Origin: Xylaria sp. FL1777
Taxonomy: Eukaryota > Ascomycota > Sordariomycetes > Xylariales > Xylariaceae
DNA length: 64,000 nucleotides
Direction of reading: 5' to 3'
NCBI GenBank assembly: GCA_022578965.1
Contig: MU400615.1
Location: forward strand, 62,001-126,000
In this document: one piece after another, positions 1 through 12,039 of the stretch
Numbering within the stretch: the first letter of the stretch is position 1
Layout of the letters: each line of letters opens with the position of its first letter
Notes under the pieces: model-generated
What the model was told of the DNA's origin: nothing
Seen by the model: the letters and a program-made list of their open reading frames with translations, nothing else
The model's database searches: none
Translations under genes and position numbers: made by a program

Positions 1-1318
1 TTTTGCAGTTGCCTGGTCCCATAGAATGCACCGTCCCATACAAAGACAAGGAGCAATTGCTATTCTTGTCATTCGCTACACGGCTCTGCCTTCTGGGTTA
101 TCATCTCATGATGCCGTTGAATTGTATGCTTACGGTACCCGACCTGAGCAGCTCAATGGAGTATTGGATTACATTCAATCCCGATGTTGGAAGGGTTGAT
201 TCCTCCAATATTTTTTCGTAGGACTTTGGTCTTGACTCTTTCTTTTTCGGCGCTGACGGAGGGGTAAGAATAACGGGCAAACTGCATTGGATGGTAATGT
301 TTACCTAACATAATAGCACGCAACCTGGGCACATAGGGTGGAATCTAACTGGCTACGCTCCTGAATTGGCCTTCAATATCAGGTCGATAGAGAATGATTC
401 TATCACCCAACGTATCGGCTTAATTGCGCCTGTACGAACTAGACGTTGAACACTGTTTAGAAACGGCAAATATTAATTTACACATCGAAGCTGGCTATAA
501 GCGATGATCAGACTGGAGAGCTGGTGTGTGCCACTTGGTATCTATCGGGATGAACTAATATGATAGGACCCGAGCATTAGCGAAATCTCGCGTCAGCCTT
601 ATACGACTCACAAGCACCTTATGATGCCTTGTGATGTCTTCAGCATTGGATCGCCAAGAGCCTGGGGAAGAGTGAGCTAGCATGGCCGTGCTCATGATGA
701 AGCCACGTTCTCTTACCATACTTCGGGAGTTAGTGTTCACACCCAGCCCACTCAGTCTTCCACACCACCGTCTGCATTGATGGACACGCGACTACAGCCT
801 CGCATCTGCTTCCAATCGGCTGCGACGCCATCTCAGGGATCCTCCAAGATCCGAGAACCGAGCCGGCTTTTTCTGCTGTAGCTCGATTCCTAATCTGCAC
901 GAGACTAAACTATTGGAACTCGATCTTATGCCCGTCCCTCTGCTCACTACTCGTCATACCGGTGGCTCTTGCGCAGAATCTTACTGTTCTAAGTAGCTTA
1001 GTCGATGGACTTTGTAATCGACAAACGCCGTATCTCATACCCGAGTATGCGAGAGAAAGCCTTGGCGAGCATGGAGGGGGAGCCGTGATCCGTCATTCTG
1101 ATTTCTTGTAGAGGATGGAGTTGCTAAGAGTAAGTTCACGGAACTCTCGGGCAACTCCTAACAGACTATATAAGGTCATTGAGAGGCTCTCGGTCTGCGT
1201 CGTCCATGCCGTGATTGATCACTCCGGTTCCCTAGCAAATCCCAGAGTACTGCATCGACTAGTGGCTACCTCCTCCCCCTTTTTTTCTGAGTTTTATATC
1301 GCTCAATAGACTCATCAG
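1..1318. other. Non-coding region upstream of laccase
   Basis: No gene can be supported here. Short open frames exist, for example 3-221 (+), but none resembles a known family or shows a splice structure. The last 150 bases look like a promoter: a TATA box near 1167 and a pyrimidine-rich tract (about 1269-1290) just before the laccase ATG, both common in strongly expressed fungal genes. The left edge may contain the tail of a gene starting outside the window, but nothing shows this. Confidence 0.5.
1167..1174 (+). promoter_or_regulatory. TATA box of laccase gene
   Basis: TATATAAG lies about 145 bases upstream of the laccase start at 1319 and is followed by a C/T-rich stretch before the ATG. 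The match to the TATA consensus is direct; its role is inferred from position. Confidence 0.5.
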
Positions 1319-3119
1319 ATGCGTCCTTCTCTCGCAGGGGTCCTCTTGGCCGGCCTTCTTGCGAGGCTCGGCCAAAGTGCTCCATCACAGCCGAACGCGC
1401 TCGGAGTTCGAGGCCCCGGGGCTTGTTTTTCTCCTTCAAACCGAGCGTGCTGGAGTCCCGGGTTTGATATCAATACTGATTATGAATCTAAAACTCCACC
1501 AGGTATTGTTAGAAATGTAAGACTGAAATTCCGCAGTCCTGATAGGGAGAAAAAACAAGAACCGCGCCTAACTTCTCGAATAGTTCAACTGGGAGGTAAC
1601 GGAGCATGATAACTGGACTGGCCCCGACGGGAGGGTCAAGAGCAAAGTGATGCTCGTCAACAACCAGTATCCCGGGCCCACCTTGAAAGCTGATTGGGGG
1701 GATACCGTCGTGGTAACTATCAAGAATAGCCTTCGTTTAAACGGTACATCTTTTCACTGGCATGGTATACGTCAGCTGGGTACCAACATCCAGGACGGTA
1801 CCAACGGAGTAACTGAATGCCCCATCCCACCAGGAGGGAGCAAAACATATACATTTAAACTCACCCAGTACGGGACGACCTGGTATCATTCCCATTTTTC
1901 TGCGCAGTATGGCAACGGGGTGTTTGGCCCCATTGTCATTAATGGGCCGGCTTCTCTCCCTTATGACATCGACCTTGGGGCTTATCCCATCAACGATTAC
2001 TATCTAAAGACGGCCGATGAGATTGTTGTTGATACCCAGCACACTCCAGCCCCGCCGTCGAGTGACAATGTCTTGTTCAATGGAACAAACATCAACCCGG
2101 CCGGTAGTGGCGGCAATTACTCTAGAATTACCTTGACACCTGGCAAGCGTCACCTCCTGAGACTGATCAACACCTCGGTCGAAAATAACTTTCAAGTGTC
2201 AATCGTCGGCCACGACATGACTATCATCGCGACAGATTTGGTTCCAGTCAACTCGCTCACCACGAGCAACGTCTTCCTCGGTATCGGCCAGCGTGTGGAC
2301 GTGACTATCGATGCCTCGAAGACGCCAGGGAACTACTGGATGAACGTCACCATGCCCGTCGGGAGTCTTTGCGGCACCTCATTAAACCCCGCGCCGGCAG
2401 CCATAGTACACTACTCGACGGCCCCCAACGGCATTCCAACCAACCCGGGAAGCGCCCAGCCCAACTTGGAATGCCGCGATTCCTTGAACTACGTCCCGGT
2501 AGTGACACGCCAGGCACCGCTAGACCAATTCACGGCCAGTGCGAACAACAAGCTCGACGTGTCGTCCGTTCTAGCGCCCCTCGTGGTCTGGAAAATTAAT
2601 AACTCATCGATTAACGTAGACTGGGACCGACCGGTCCTCGACTACGTGCTCCGTGGTAACACGTCGTACCCGGCTTCAGAAAACGTCGTGATCGTGAACC
2701 AGAAGAACGTGTGGACGTTTTGGGTAATCGAGAACCAAAGCGGTATCCCGCACCCGATGCACTTACACGGGCACGACTTCCTGGTGCTCGGCGCGTCGGC
2801 TACGAACGCGGGCAACTTCACGGCGGCAGACGCGGCGAGCCTGAAGGGTGCCAACCCGACGCGGCGAGACGTGACAATGCTCCCGGGTAAGGGATGGCTG
2901 GTGCTCGCCTTCAAGGCCGACAACCCCGGCAACTGGATCCTGCACTGCCACATCGCGTGGCACGTCAGCGGCGGGATGAGCATAGACTTCCTCGAGCGCG
3001 TCTCCGAGCAGAAGGCGCTGATCAGTGCGGCCGACTCGGCGGCCTTCCAGAACAACTGTGCCCACTGGCGCAACTACTTCGATAACAGCGGCATCGTCAA
3101 GATCGATTCAGGTCTGTAG
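1319..3119 (+). CDS. Secreted laccase (asco-laccase multicopper oxidase)
   Basis: Exons 1319-1516 and 1584-3119; the 67-nt intron (GTAAGA donor, CTAAC branch site, TAG acceptor) restores a 577-residue protein. It oxidises phenols with reduction of O2 to water, using four coppers, outside the cell. A signal peptide covers about residues 1-20, followed by a short propeptide. All four copper ligand blocks are present: HWHG (H124, H126), WYHSHF, HPMHLHGH, and HCHIAWH (H520, C521, H522, H526). The residue ten after the type-1 cysteine is Met531, where most ascomycete laccases have Leu or Phe. The protein ends exactly in DSGL, the C-terminal plug that related enzymes expose only after removal of a tail. 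Several N-x-S/T sites fit secretion. The reading frame is intact. Confidence 0.93.
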
Positions 3120-4950
3120 GTACGGGAGGTGAGGCGGCCTGTTCGGACCGTCTTGGTGTTTCTTCCATTGCCTTTGCTCGTTAATTCTTCTTTCTTCCCC
3201 CTCTTTCTGTTCATGTATCTATTTTCGGGCGACTCGATATTACCGGTGCTGGTGGAGCATTGGATGAGAGGTATATACAATAGGTGTACACGACACTGCA
3301 TGTGCGCTAATACACGATGGCCAAGACCGATAACTCCATTTTCTCTCCATTGCGATGCATGTGTATGGATTTAGGATCAATGGGAGTGGTTTGTAGAGGA
3401 CTGATGTCGGGCACCGACCTAAGCAGGTAGGACAGAGTAGGACTCTAGGCATCTTTATGTATACCTACATAGGTAAGAAGATGACACCAGTACATCATGG
3501 TCTTCCTGTCCCTTACCCAATCTAGAATAGGTAGGTATTACCTGTTCGGCACTTGTCTCTACGCAGTACAGTCTGAACATGAATGTTTTTTTCCTTTTTA
3601 GGGAAGTGGAGCCTTAAGCTACTATGTACATACAAATAGGTACATGTGTCTGAGTCTTCTGTGGTCCTCGGCCGGGCTTTTTTTTTTTTTCTCCCTCTAG
3701 AGTACCAGTATACATACTACTGTCTACCTTACATACCTCCACATCCTGCGTAGTAGCTGTGCTGCCACCTTGGTTGTACTATTGGTTGCACTATCTAGTG
3801 CAGGTGAGCCCCCTTACGTAAAGTACCTGACGCAACGGAAGAAACCTCCTGGATACTTACCTAGGTACCTCGGGCACAGCTCCGTGTAGCAGGACTAGCA
3901 GGGCACTAGAAGTACCTCGGGTTGTCGGAGGAACTAGCCAAGGTCCTCTTCAAGACGTTTTGAAGACCTTCTCGATTTCTGATATACATGTAGGTAGGTA
4001 ACAGACCTTAGGTATTGTCTTTTAAAGTTGTTTTGCGGTTGGTCCAATCCTTTTGCAAAGCTGGCACCAGCACGCAACACACGGCAAGACTGGCAGCGTC
4101 ATTACACAGTATCCATTCTACACTGACTGCTAAGTACGCTACCTACACATGACCCCATTTTGCTCCTACGCATAAGTACCGTGTTTCTTATTATACTGCA
4201 TACAGTATGTACTGGTATCTATCATACAGTAACCACCTAGTATGTATATACTAACCTCCCAGTCACCTTTATCATTGCCTCGTGCTAATTACTCCATATT
4301 CTTCGCATACCGATGCCGGGGTTTCTCGTTACATTCCTGGCCATGTCGCGAATCAATTAGTGATTGCTCGATCGATCTTCTCTGGCTTGACTACCCAGGT
4401 AGGTAGGTATACGGACATAGCGTCCTTGCTGCAGACAGACCAAGGCTAAGGTAGGCTTAAAGTAGGTATTAATCGTGCAATCTTAGTGTAGTATTTATGG
4501 ACTCCGTTACCAAGCTACCAAGAACCGCATATTGACAACACACACATCCCTAAGTACACTTTTCGATCAACACGACAAATCCTATACCTACATCTTTTTA
4601 CCTGTATCCCTTCATCAGCAACCACAACCGCAGCAACATTAGAAAAACCCCACCCAGAAACAACAAACCCAGCAACGCTATCATCATCATCATCATCATT
4701 ATCATCGTTAGCATCAGGATCCTCATCCTCCTCTTCCTCCTCCTCAACTTCATTGTCATAAACATCATTGTCATCAACATCACTGTCACCATCACCATCA
4801 CCATCACCATCATCATACGCACCCCGTGGCTGCATCGGCTTGTCGCAAACCCGTTGTTGACGTAGCACATTGTCAGACGCCAACTGATTGGGCCCCTCCT
4901 GCTGTCTCCTTTGTTTGCACTGCATCGGGTATTGATCGGCTACTACTTAG
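3120..4950. other. Intergenic region rich in TAGGTA/ACCTA motifs
   Basis: No gene is supported. The stretch carries many copies of TAGGTAGG, ACCTAGGT and GGTACCT-type words, for example near 3460-3540, 3860, 3990 and 4400-4470, plus the ATC/CAT microsatellite at 4680-4816. The last part (about 4820-4950) is presumably the 5' leader of the chromodomain gene. Confidence 0.5.
4680..4816. repeat. Imperfect ATC/CAT and CCT trinucleotide microsatellite
   Basis: Runs of TCATCA, interrupted by TCCTCC blocks, then CACCAT repeats. All frames across it read as Asp/Glu, Met or His-type low complexity, so open frames here are by-products of the repeat. It lies 135-270 bases upstream of the chromodomain gene start. 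Confidence 0.85.
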
Positions 4951-6268
4951 ATGGCAGCCCTCCTCAACTTCTGGAACTCCCCCAACAAGCCGTCCAAGAA
5001 AGGATCGGTCAATGGTACTGCTTCCGACGCGAGAGGCACTAAGCGCAAGGCGAAAGCCGATCCCTACGAAGATATGGACGACGGTGAGTGGCCACGACTG
5101 CCCTAGACCCCTCCAGAGCGCGCTATATCGCAGGCATAGACAGACTGCAGGTTGACGGATAGATGTGTGACTGACCTGAAGGCATAAATCGAACAGATGA
5201 TGACGACATCATCCCGGCCCGAAAAACGCCCACGTCTCAACGTACTGCGCGATCGCGTCTCTCGTCCGCAACACCCGGTTCGAGCACTAGACCACGTCCG
5301 TCGCTCCCTGGCAGTGGCAAGCGTATGATCTCCGAGCTTTCCTTACACTGAGTATTCGGATCATGGGACAGTGGACTGACGCAAAGGGCTAATAGGACGT
5401 CCCGGCCGGCCGTCGTTAAAGTCGCAGCAGGGTGGTGCCTCGGATACGGCGGCAGCGACATCGAAAGTCACTACAAAGTCCGACCTGGGTCGCGCCAAGG
5501 CCTCAATTGCCGCACGCTTGCCGCCAGACGCCCTTGTACCAGAGGCCCCTATGGGCGATAAAGGTATGCATTCTTTGATGCCGCGCGCATCGCCGTTCCT
5601 CAACCTGCCTGGTCTCTTACTTACTGCTTCGTCTCGTAGAGCTTCTCGGGAACAACGCTACCAGCGCACCGGCATCTTCAGCTCCGAAGCCCGAAGGCGA
5701 AACGGCGAACGGACCTCCTCCCCAGGAGAAAGCGAAACCAACCGAGACTAGGTCGGCCCAACATCCACGAGGCGCGGAGCAGAAGGAGGGGGGAGAAGAG
5801 GAAGATAAGCGTGAGGAGCACGAAATTGCGAAACTCATTAAGCACCGGATGGCCGCCGACCAGAGCGGTGCAGTTGAACTGCTAGTCCAGTGGGTGGGCG
5901 AGGACGAGCAAGACGCGACATGGGAGGTCGAGGAGGAGATTCAGCAAGGTGCCGATGAAGTCTTATACGAATACTGGAACACCCAAGGCGGGCGAATCAG
6001 CGCGCTCTTTCACAAGCCCAAAAATCCACCCCCAGAGATATACCATGTGTTCAAGCTTCTACGACACGAGAAGAAGAACCGCGGCGGCTTCCAGTTCGAA
6101 GTACAATGGGTCGGGCACTCAGCTGCGCGTGCCGACACGACTATGGAGGCCGAGACCAAGCTGAAGAACATCGCACCCGAATTGCTCCACGCGTATTGGG
6201 AGAGCGTCGGCGGTCGCGCAAGTCATCTTGCGCCACGCGGTCGAGCGAAGAAGACCCGGACCGAGTAA
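4951..6268 (+). CDS. Double-chromodomain nuclear protein
   Basis: Four exons: 4951-5083, 5197-5322, 5396-5563, 5640-6268 (351 aa). Introns have GTGAGT, GTATGA and GTATGC donors and keep one frame. Residues 1-180 are low complexity, with basic K/R-rich and acidic D/E-rich patches. Two similar chromo-like modules follow: the first (about 195-250) has the ELLVQWVG core and ends YEYWNTQGGR; the second (about 260-335) has FEVQWVG and ends HAYWESVGGR. The shared V-Q-W-V-G strand and the terminal Y-W-x-x-x-G-G-R helix suggest an internal duplication. Chromodomains bind methylated histone tails, so a chromatin role is likely. The aromatic cage is not obvious, so ligand binding is open. No orthologue is assigned. 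Confidence 0.8.
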
Positions 6269-6999
6269 GCTGCTGACATCAGCCCCTCATTGATCGCAAC
6301 GACTTGTCGCAGTCCGTACGTGTGCATCTTCCCTATTACACATCGGTGACCAATATAAGAAAGGACGGGAGGTGGTGGTTCGGGTTGCATCTTTATAAGG
6401 AGTTTAGAGGGGTGTTGTCGACTTGCTGGGGATATTGACAGGGTCCAGGGCAAAAGATTGTTATCTAGGATTGGGTTGAATCTGCGGCTGCGCGATCTGG
6501 ACAAACCATTTACAGTATTAATAGCTATTACGTTGTTGGTGCTTTGCATTTATAGTTGGGACAATGTTGGGTCTTTGTGTAGGCAAGTGCCCAAAAACGT
6601 TCATGGGTCGTTCTGCTGACGGCCTTGTACATAGCTCAGTTAACCGTGATATTATCGATCAGTTAATACCTAAGTATTGGCTGTGAATATCATTTGGACC
6701 ATACTTTGCGCTTTGCCTGGCAATGATATTCTGCCCTGGACAGGCTTTGAGATGGACTTCGTGGGCGTCAGATCATGCAGCAAGAATTCTCATATTATGA
6801 TATCTCCAGGAGCGTGGGGTCAAGGCATTTTCCCTCACCGCCAGTTCGGCTATGATACGTTGTGAATTTTCCATGTGAGATTGGATGAGCTATCTTCATC
6901 TTCCTTCAGTCACCGAATATACGCAATAGTTATACAACTTGTTGAGGCCACCATTACTCTTATGTATTATCTATACACAAGGGATATATATATATATCT
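6269..6999. other. Intergenic, between convergent genes
   Basis: This holds the 3' flanks of the chromodomain gene and of the acyltransferase on the other strand. A TATATATATA run lies at about 6987-6998, next to the acyltransferase stop. No gene is supported. Confidence 0.5.
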
Positions 7000-8505
7000 T
7001 CATGATGACTTCCCAAGGAACTGTAGCCACCGCTCCAGGTCCACAACAATCGCCTCAGCCAACTTGAGATCGACGACACAATCCTGCCAGCTACAGCCTA
7101 TGCAGAGCGCCCCGTCTCTGACTGAGATAAGCGAGACCTGAAATGCAGCGCCGCAGACCTCAGCGCTGATGGCGAACGTAGAATGCACAATGCTCCAGCT
7201 TTCCGCGTCGCGCTTCTCCAAGTCTAATCTGCCGTCAAGGACGCCGAGATTCGAGACGACGAACGAATTCGGCCTGGCCTTCCTGGCCTCGGCGCGGAAT
7301 TGCGCCCGCCAGTCAGGCACGAGCCTCATCAGACCCACGATGTCATTCCTCAGGCCACAGTCTAGCCGTTTCTGGATCTCGCCGCGCACACGGGCCGCGC
7401 ATTGCCAGACGAGGTCCACGAGCGCCGGGGCTATGGCGTCGTCGCCGCCTTGGCCGACATCCCCAGACTTCGCGGCGTCCCGGATTCTGCGCACGACGTC
7501 AGCGTCGAACTCGTGCGCCATGGCCGACACGTAATCCGCCATCGTGCGCCGTGCGTCGAAATCCGGGCACGTCTCTACGTCTACGTCCACTAGATGCCGG
7601 CGCAGATCAAGCGGCGTGCTCCCCGTGAACGCCGTCGCGTCCCGCGCGGGGATACGCGACGCCATGGAGGCGAGCAGGAGGGCGTGCAGGAGGCCCGTGA
7701 CCGTCGTCTTATGCTTGCGACACGCGGCGAGGATCCCTCGTAGGACATCGGCTTGGACGCTGAAGGCGCGGAAGCGCGTCTTATACGGCGCCGTGCGGAT
7801 CGGCGCCCAGCGTGCCTGTGCCGCGGACGCCGACGAGAAAGCCGGCGGCTGCAGCTCCTTCCACACTGTTGTTACGGCAAACTTGGCCGACACGGCGAAC
7901 TTGCCTATCTTCTCTGCCGGGGGCCGCAGAGTGCTTGCCGTGGATGGGATTGATAGTATGCGGTTCGTGAGCGCGGGGGCCCGCGTCTCTACTTCCCCCG
8001 GCGCCGTGGGCGTAGAGGTGGGTGTGTTGAGGATGCGCAGCAGAGTCTCGTGGAAGATCTTGCCGCTTGTCCCGTCGCCCAACGCATGGCTGTAGTCGAA
8101 CATGATATCCAGAAAGGGGTCTCCACCGTTCTTGAAGAGAACGAGGACACGCCATCGAGGTCGCCCCGCCACGATTGCATGAGGCTCGTCGAGGCGTCTT
8201 TCAATTCTATCTTGTAGCATCTCAGATGTTGTAGTCACGTTGTCGCTGGTTTCGTTATCGCTGCTAATATCTACCCACTGGACGTGGTTTGCGAAGTCTA
8301 TTTGATCGACAGCTACCCAGGCTGGGCGTTTCGTCTCTGCACTGACGACGTCGATACGTAGCGCGGGTTGGTCAATCACAACACGCGCTATGGCATCTTC
8401 TACGTGTGTAACGACGCTGTTGTCAAGTTCTGGCCTCGCAAGAGTAGCTGGGACAGCATAGCGACAGCTCACTATATTGTTTCCCAGGAACCTTAGCTGG
8501 ATCAT
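7000..8505 (-). CDS. HxxxD acyltransferase, alcohol acetyltransferase-like
   Basis: Single-exon gene, 501 aa, ATG at 8505. It has the two-domain pattern of CoA-dependent condensation/acyltransferase folds. The catalytic HxxxD motif appears as SHALGDG at about residues 139-145, after a strand DIMFDY. A linker follows, then the second half with a conserved SFVVSNLGV segment (about 420-430) and a terminal block in place of the DFGWG motif. This matches the fungal alcohol acetyltransferase (AATase) branch, which transfers an acetyl or acyl group to an alcohol or amine; the substrate cannot be read from sequence. GC content is higher than in its flanks. No partner biosynthetic genes lie next to it. 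Confidence 0.75.
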   Translation of the reverse strand: MIQLRFLGNNIVSCRYAVPATLARPELDNSVVTHVEDAIARVVIDQPALRIDVVSAETKRPAWVAVDQIDFANHVQWVDISSDNETSDNVTTTSEMLQDRIERRLDEPHAIVAGRPRWRVLVLFKNGGDPFLDIMFDYSHALGDGTSGKIFHETLLRILNTPTSTPTAPGEVETRAPALTNRILSIPSTASTLRPPAEKIGKFAVSAKFAVTTVWKELQPPAFSSASAAQARWAPIRTAPYKTRFRAFSVQADVLRGILAACRKHKTTVTGLLHALLLASMASRIPARDATAFTGSTPLDLRRHLVDVDVETCPDFDARRTMADYVSAMAHEFDADVVRRIRDAAKSGDVGQGGDDAIAPALVDLVWQCAARVRGEIQKRLDCGLRNDIVGLMRLVPDWRAQFRAEARKARPNSFVVSNLGVLDGRLDLEKRDAESWSIVHSTFAISAEVCGAAFQVSLISVRDGALCIGCSWQDCVVDLKLAEAIVVDLERWLQFLGKSS

Positions 8506-10243
8506 GTGGAATTCGTAACATTCTCTACAGAGACAATCGCAAAAATTAACTCCTTCTGTCTTTAACTACCAGGCCTGGGCTCACTTACAAGTTCCCAAAT
8601 GGACGAATGATGTTAGATTTCTCCCCTCCATCTTTCTTTCTTCCATCTTTCTTCCTAACCACCATGATGAGAAACTATGCGTCCTGACGTGAAACAAGCT
8701 TGGAGAGGTCATACAACACGGCGAGAGAGGGAAGTCGGTTTTTTTTTATGAGTTGTATGAGACAAAACGTGTTGATATGAAGCCTTAGGTAAATTATATA
8801 TAATCAACAGTCTTGTGTAGGAAAATAGGCGGCAATTTTGAGAATCGTTCCGCATACCGGGTCCGCGGGGACCGAGTTTCAATGGAGTAAATGCGGTACT
8901 CTACGACATATATGGGATGGGCTTGTCCGTATGAAACGACTAGGACCATAACGGGCAGTATTCCGAATACAATTGCTACCCTTGCTATTAAATACGTCTG
9001 GAAACTCAACCTAGGCCTTTTCCCAGTAACAGGTGGAAGATAAGTATAGTCCGTTGTGAGTTGCTGTAACCCTGAAATAGCTTAATGACACTTAGAATTC
9101 CAGTCAACTTAGTAGATGCCAAGGAAAAAAGATCCTATTAGTGCCGCCTGTCTATAAAGCTTGGTCTAGTCTCAATGAGTTCCAAGCGAAAACCAGAATG
9201 GTCTCAATTGAACTACATAAGCAATAGAAGAGATCTCTATTTGTATTAGAATGTGCATAACCTCTAACACCGAAAATTAACACATTGGTAATGGACCGAA
9301 TGGTTAATGCCAGGTTACCGGTGTAGATGGAATGGCTTCTTGGCCTTCTGGAATCTAAATCTATAAGCAAACGGCAATATCTTGTGCAAAAGTAAAGCCA
9401 AAAATGGTTAAGTGAGAATATAGTTAAAATCTTAACACTCCTTAGGAGAGTTGTCTCTTAGCTATTATAAGACTAACCTATCCTTTAGGCCATCCAGCCT
9501 TTTAAATTTGTGAGCTTGGAGGTATGGTTGACTTGAAGAAAATAGTATAAGGACAACAGGAAACGCTGTTAGGCTATCTTCTAAACGACGTGGTAAACTA
9601 ATGGGTTAATCTATGCCGCTGAATATAACATTTACTTATTCACTTGCTCGTAAATGTACGACAAACTGGGCACCTGATATGAACTTCAAATCGCTTAATT
9701 CCGTTACTAATTACTCCTTATAGATGCAATAATTGGGCAACACTGGACTTTCTCTAACCTGCAAGATTCGAAGACCAGGGAACATCTGTACGTCGAATAA
9801 ACAATTCAACTACTGCTGTGGTGATTAGCCGTAGTTTTCCTATAGTCTATGTGAAGATTTAAAATAAAGAGAATAAACTATTTGAATTACAATATACGCA
9901 TGTAGCTCTATTTAGATAAGCTTCGGGGTTTGTTTTCTTAACATAGTTGCATATTCGCCCATGTCATCTATAACTCAACCACCCAAAACTTGATAAAAAA
10001 GGAGCCATGTGCTCGCACACGCTTCTCAAATCCTCGAGCAGGAGTTATCCTCCTTCTAACGCGATTCATTCCCGGTGCAAGTAATTGGGTGCCTTTCTTA
10101 CTACTCGGTATGCCGTTATCGGCCATAGGCGGGGTCTGTATGGTGGGGAGAGGCGTGACATGCCTCGGTGTCTAGCATGTTGCAGGGGGTTGCAGTGACA
10201 TTGTTCACTTCTATCTAAGAATTATACAAAGATATTTCTCGCA
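8506..10243. other. Gene-free, moderately AT-rich intergenic region
   Basis: Open frames are at most about 70 codons and match no family. Base composition is more AT-rich than the neighbouring genes, with many stops in all frames, as expected of old decayed sequence, but no repeat termini were found. Confidence 0.45.
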
Positions 10244-12039
10244 ATGGCCACTGTGTTCCATAATGGACGATTCTTCCAGTCGGGGATACAGGGGGAAAAT
10301 CACTCATTTGTCGAGTGCATGTTAGTTGACGCCGCGGGGAAGATTGTCCACGTAGGCTCATCCGCCGACAAGCAAATACAACAGGCCGAGGCCGAAGGCA
10401 CAACGAAACATGACGTTGGCGGTCGTATTGTCCTACCGGGCTTCATTGACGGGCATATGCATCTCTTGATGATGGGACAGTCGCTCCAGAAGGCCGGACT
10501 AGAGGCATGCAAGAATTTTGAGGATATCAGAAAAGTACTCAAGGATTTCGCGTGAGTACCATTGAGAGCCGTGATCTTTTCCTTTTCGGTTAAATATCCC
10601 GGGAGTGAAAGCCTCGATCTGTTTCCAACTCGTCGCATCATTGGTACTGGGCATGTTATCATGGCTGGGACACATGTTCACCTACGGGGGCTTGCTAACT
10701 CTAATCTTTGTGTTGCAGTACAGCACATCCGTCCGCTTCACGAATACTAGCTAAGGGGTGGATGCACTTCATGTCAGACGGTAAAGCCTTAGCAAGCATG
10801 ATTGATGATATTGATCCCCGGCCTATCTTTATCGACTCTAAAGATCTCCATTCTACTTGGTGCAACACTGCGGCTTTAGAAGAATTAGGCGTGCAGGACA
10901 TGCCTGACCCCGAGGGAGGGAAAATATACCGTGACGAGAACGGGAAAGTCACAGGTCTTTTGACCGAGGCTGCTGCAGTTACTATTGTGTGGCCTCACAT
11001 CGCTAAAGTCGCGCCCATGGAGGAAAAACTAGCGGCAGTAAGGCACGCAATACAAGCGTACAATGCAGTCGGATACACGGGCTTGATCGAAATGGCAATG
11101 GACGAAAATGGATGGGAAGTTTTACAGGAATTCCGCCGACAGGAAGTTTCGCCAATGCGGTTCGCGGTGCATTGGCTCATCGTCCCCCGCAAAACCGAGG
11201 CCGAGAATCTAGCGCAGGTCGATCGGGCGATCGAGCTCAACCGGCAATTCAATGCGAAAACAACCCCGGATTGCCGAGTAGTAGGCATAAAGGTCATTGG
11301 GGACGGTATAGTCGACGGTTGCACTGCAGCCCTGACGGAGCCGTACACGTCCAACGGGGTCACAACTGAATCGATATGGTCATTAGAGGAACTCGCTCCA
11401 GTCGTGAAGAAGGCAGATGCCGCTGGATTGCAGTGTGCCCTTCACGCGATAGGCGACAATACGGTCAAAATTGCCATTGACGCACTGGAACAAAACGCGA
11501 CACCGGGACGGAGGCACCGAATCGAGCACCTAGAACTCGCATCTCCTGAGGACGCTGCACGGCTGGGAAAGTTGGGTATTACTGCTTCTATTCAGGCAGT
11601 ACATGCAGATCCAGCTATCCTTCGAGCCTGGCCAAATCTAATAGGACAGAAACGCTGCGAGCGCGCATTTGCTTACACGGACTTTGCCCGAGGGGGCGCT
11701 GTGTTAGCTCTGGGTTCGGACGCGCCGACGGCACCGCACGCACCACTCAAGGGTATCTACACGGCGACGACGCGCCGGTCAGCGCGGGAGCCAGAGCTAG
11801 AGGATCGGGTCAACCCTCATTTCGCGCTCGAGCTGGCAGCAGCCATAGCAGCGGCGACCGAGGGATCGGCGCACAGCTGCTTCGCAGACTGGGCGGGCAA
11901 GCTGGAGGCTGGACGATGGGCAGATTTTGCTGTCGTGGACATGGAGTGGAGTCCCGATAAGCTGTTGCAAGCGAAGGTGGCCCAGACTTGGTTTGAGGGG
12001 AAGAAGGTATTCGACGCCAACACGGCCGCGTCATCCTAA
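10244..12039 (+). CDS. YtcJ-type metal-dependent amidohydrolase
   Basis: Exons 10244-10551 and 10719-12039 (542 aa), joined across a 167-nt intron with GTGAGT donor and CTAAC branch site. Amidohydrolase family 3, TIM-barrel fold. Metal-site motifs in order: GFIDGHMHL with H71 and H73, a KVIGDG strand, ALHAIGD, RHRIEHLE, and GSDAPTAPHAPLKGIY near the end with the catalytic Asp. The family hydrolyses amide or C-N bonds, for example N-substituted formamides; no substrate can be assigned. There is no signal peptide, so it is probably cytosolic. All metal ligands appear present, so it should be active. Confidence 0.88.

Noticed and set aside
1647..3119. Laccase as an N-terminally truncated pseudogene starting at 1647
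   Set aside because: A 67-nt intron at 1517-1583 joins it to the signal-peptide exon and restores FNWEVTEHDNWTGPDG, so the gene is intact.
4515..4925. Acidic Asp-rich minus-strand open frame
   Set aside because: It is the translation of the ATC/CAT microsatellite in the leader of the chromodomain gene; no domain, no splice signals.
1319..12039. Laccase, acyltransferase and amidohydrolase as a secondary-metabolite cluster
   Set aside because: No core enzyme (PKS, NRPS, terpene cyclase), large gaps between genes and mixed orientation; adjacency alone is not enough.
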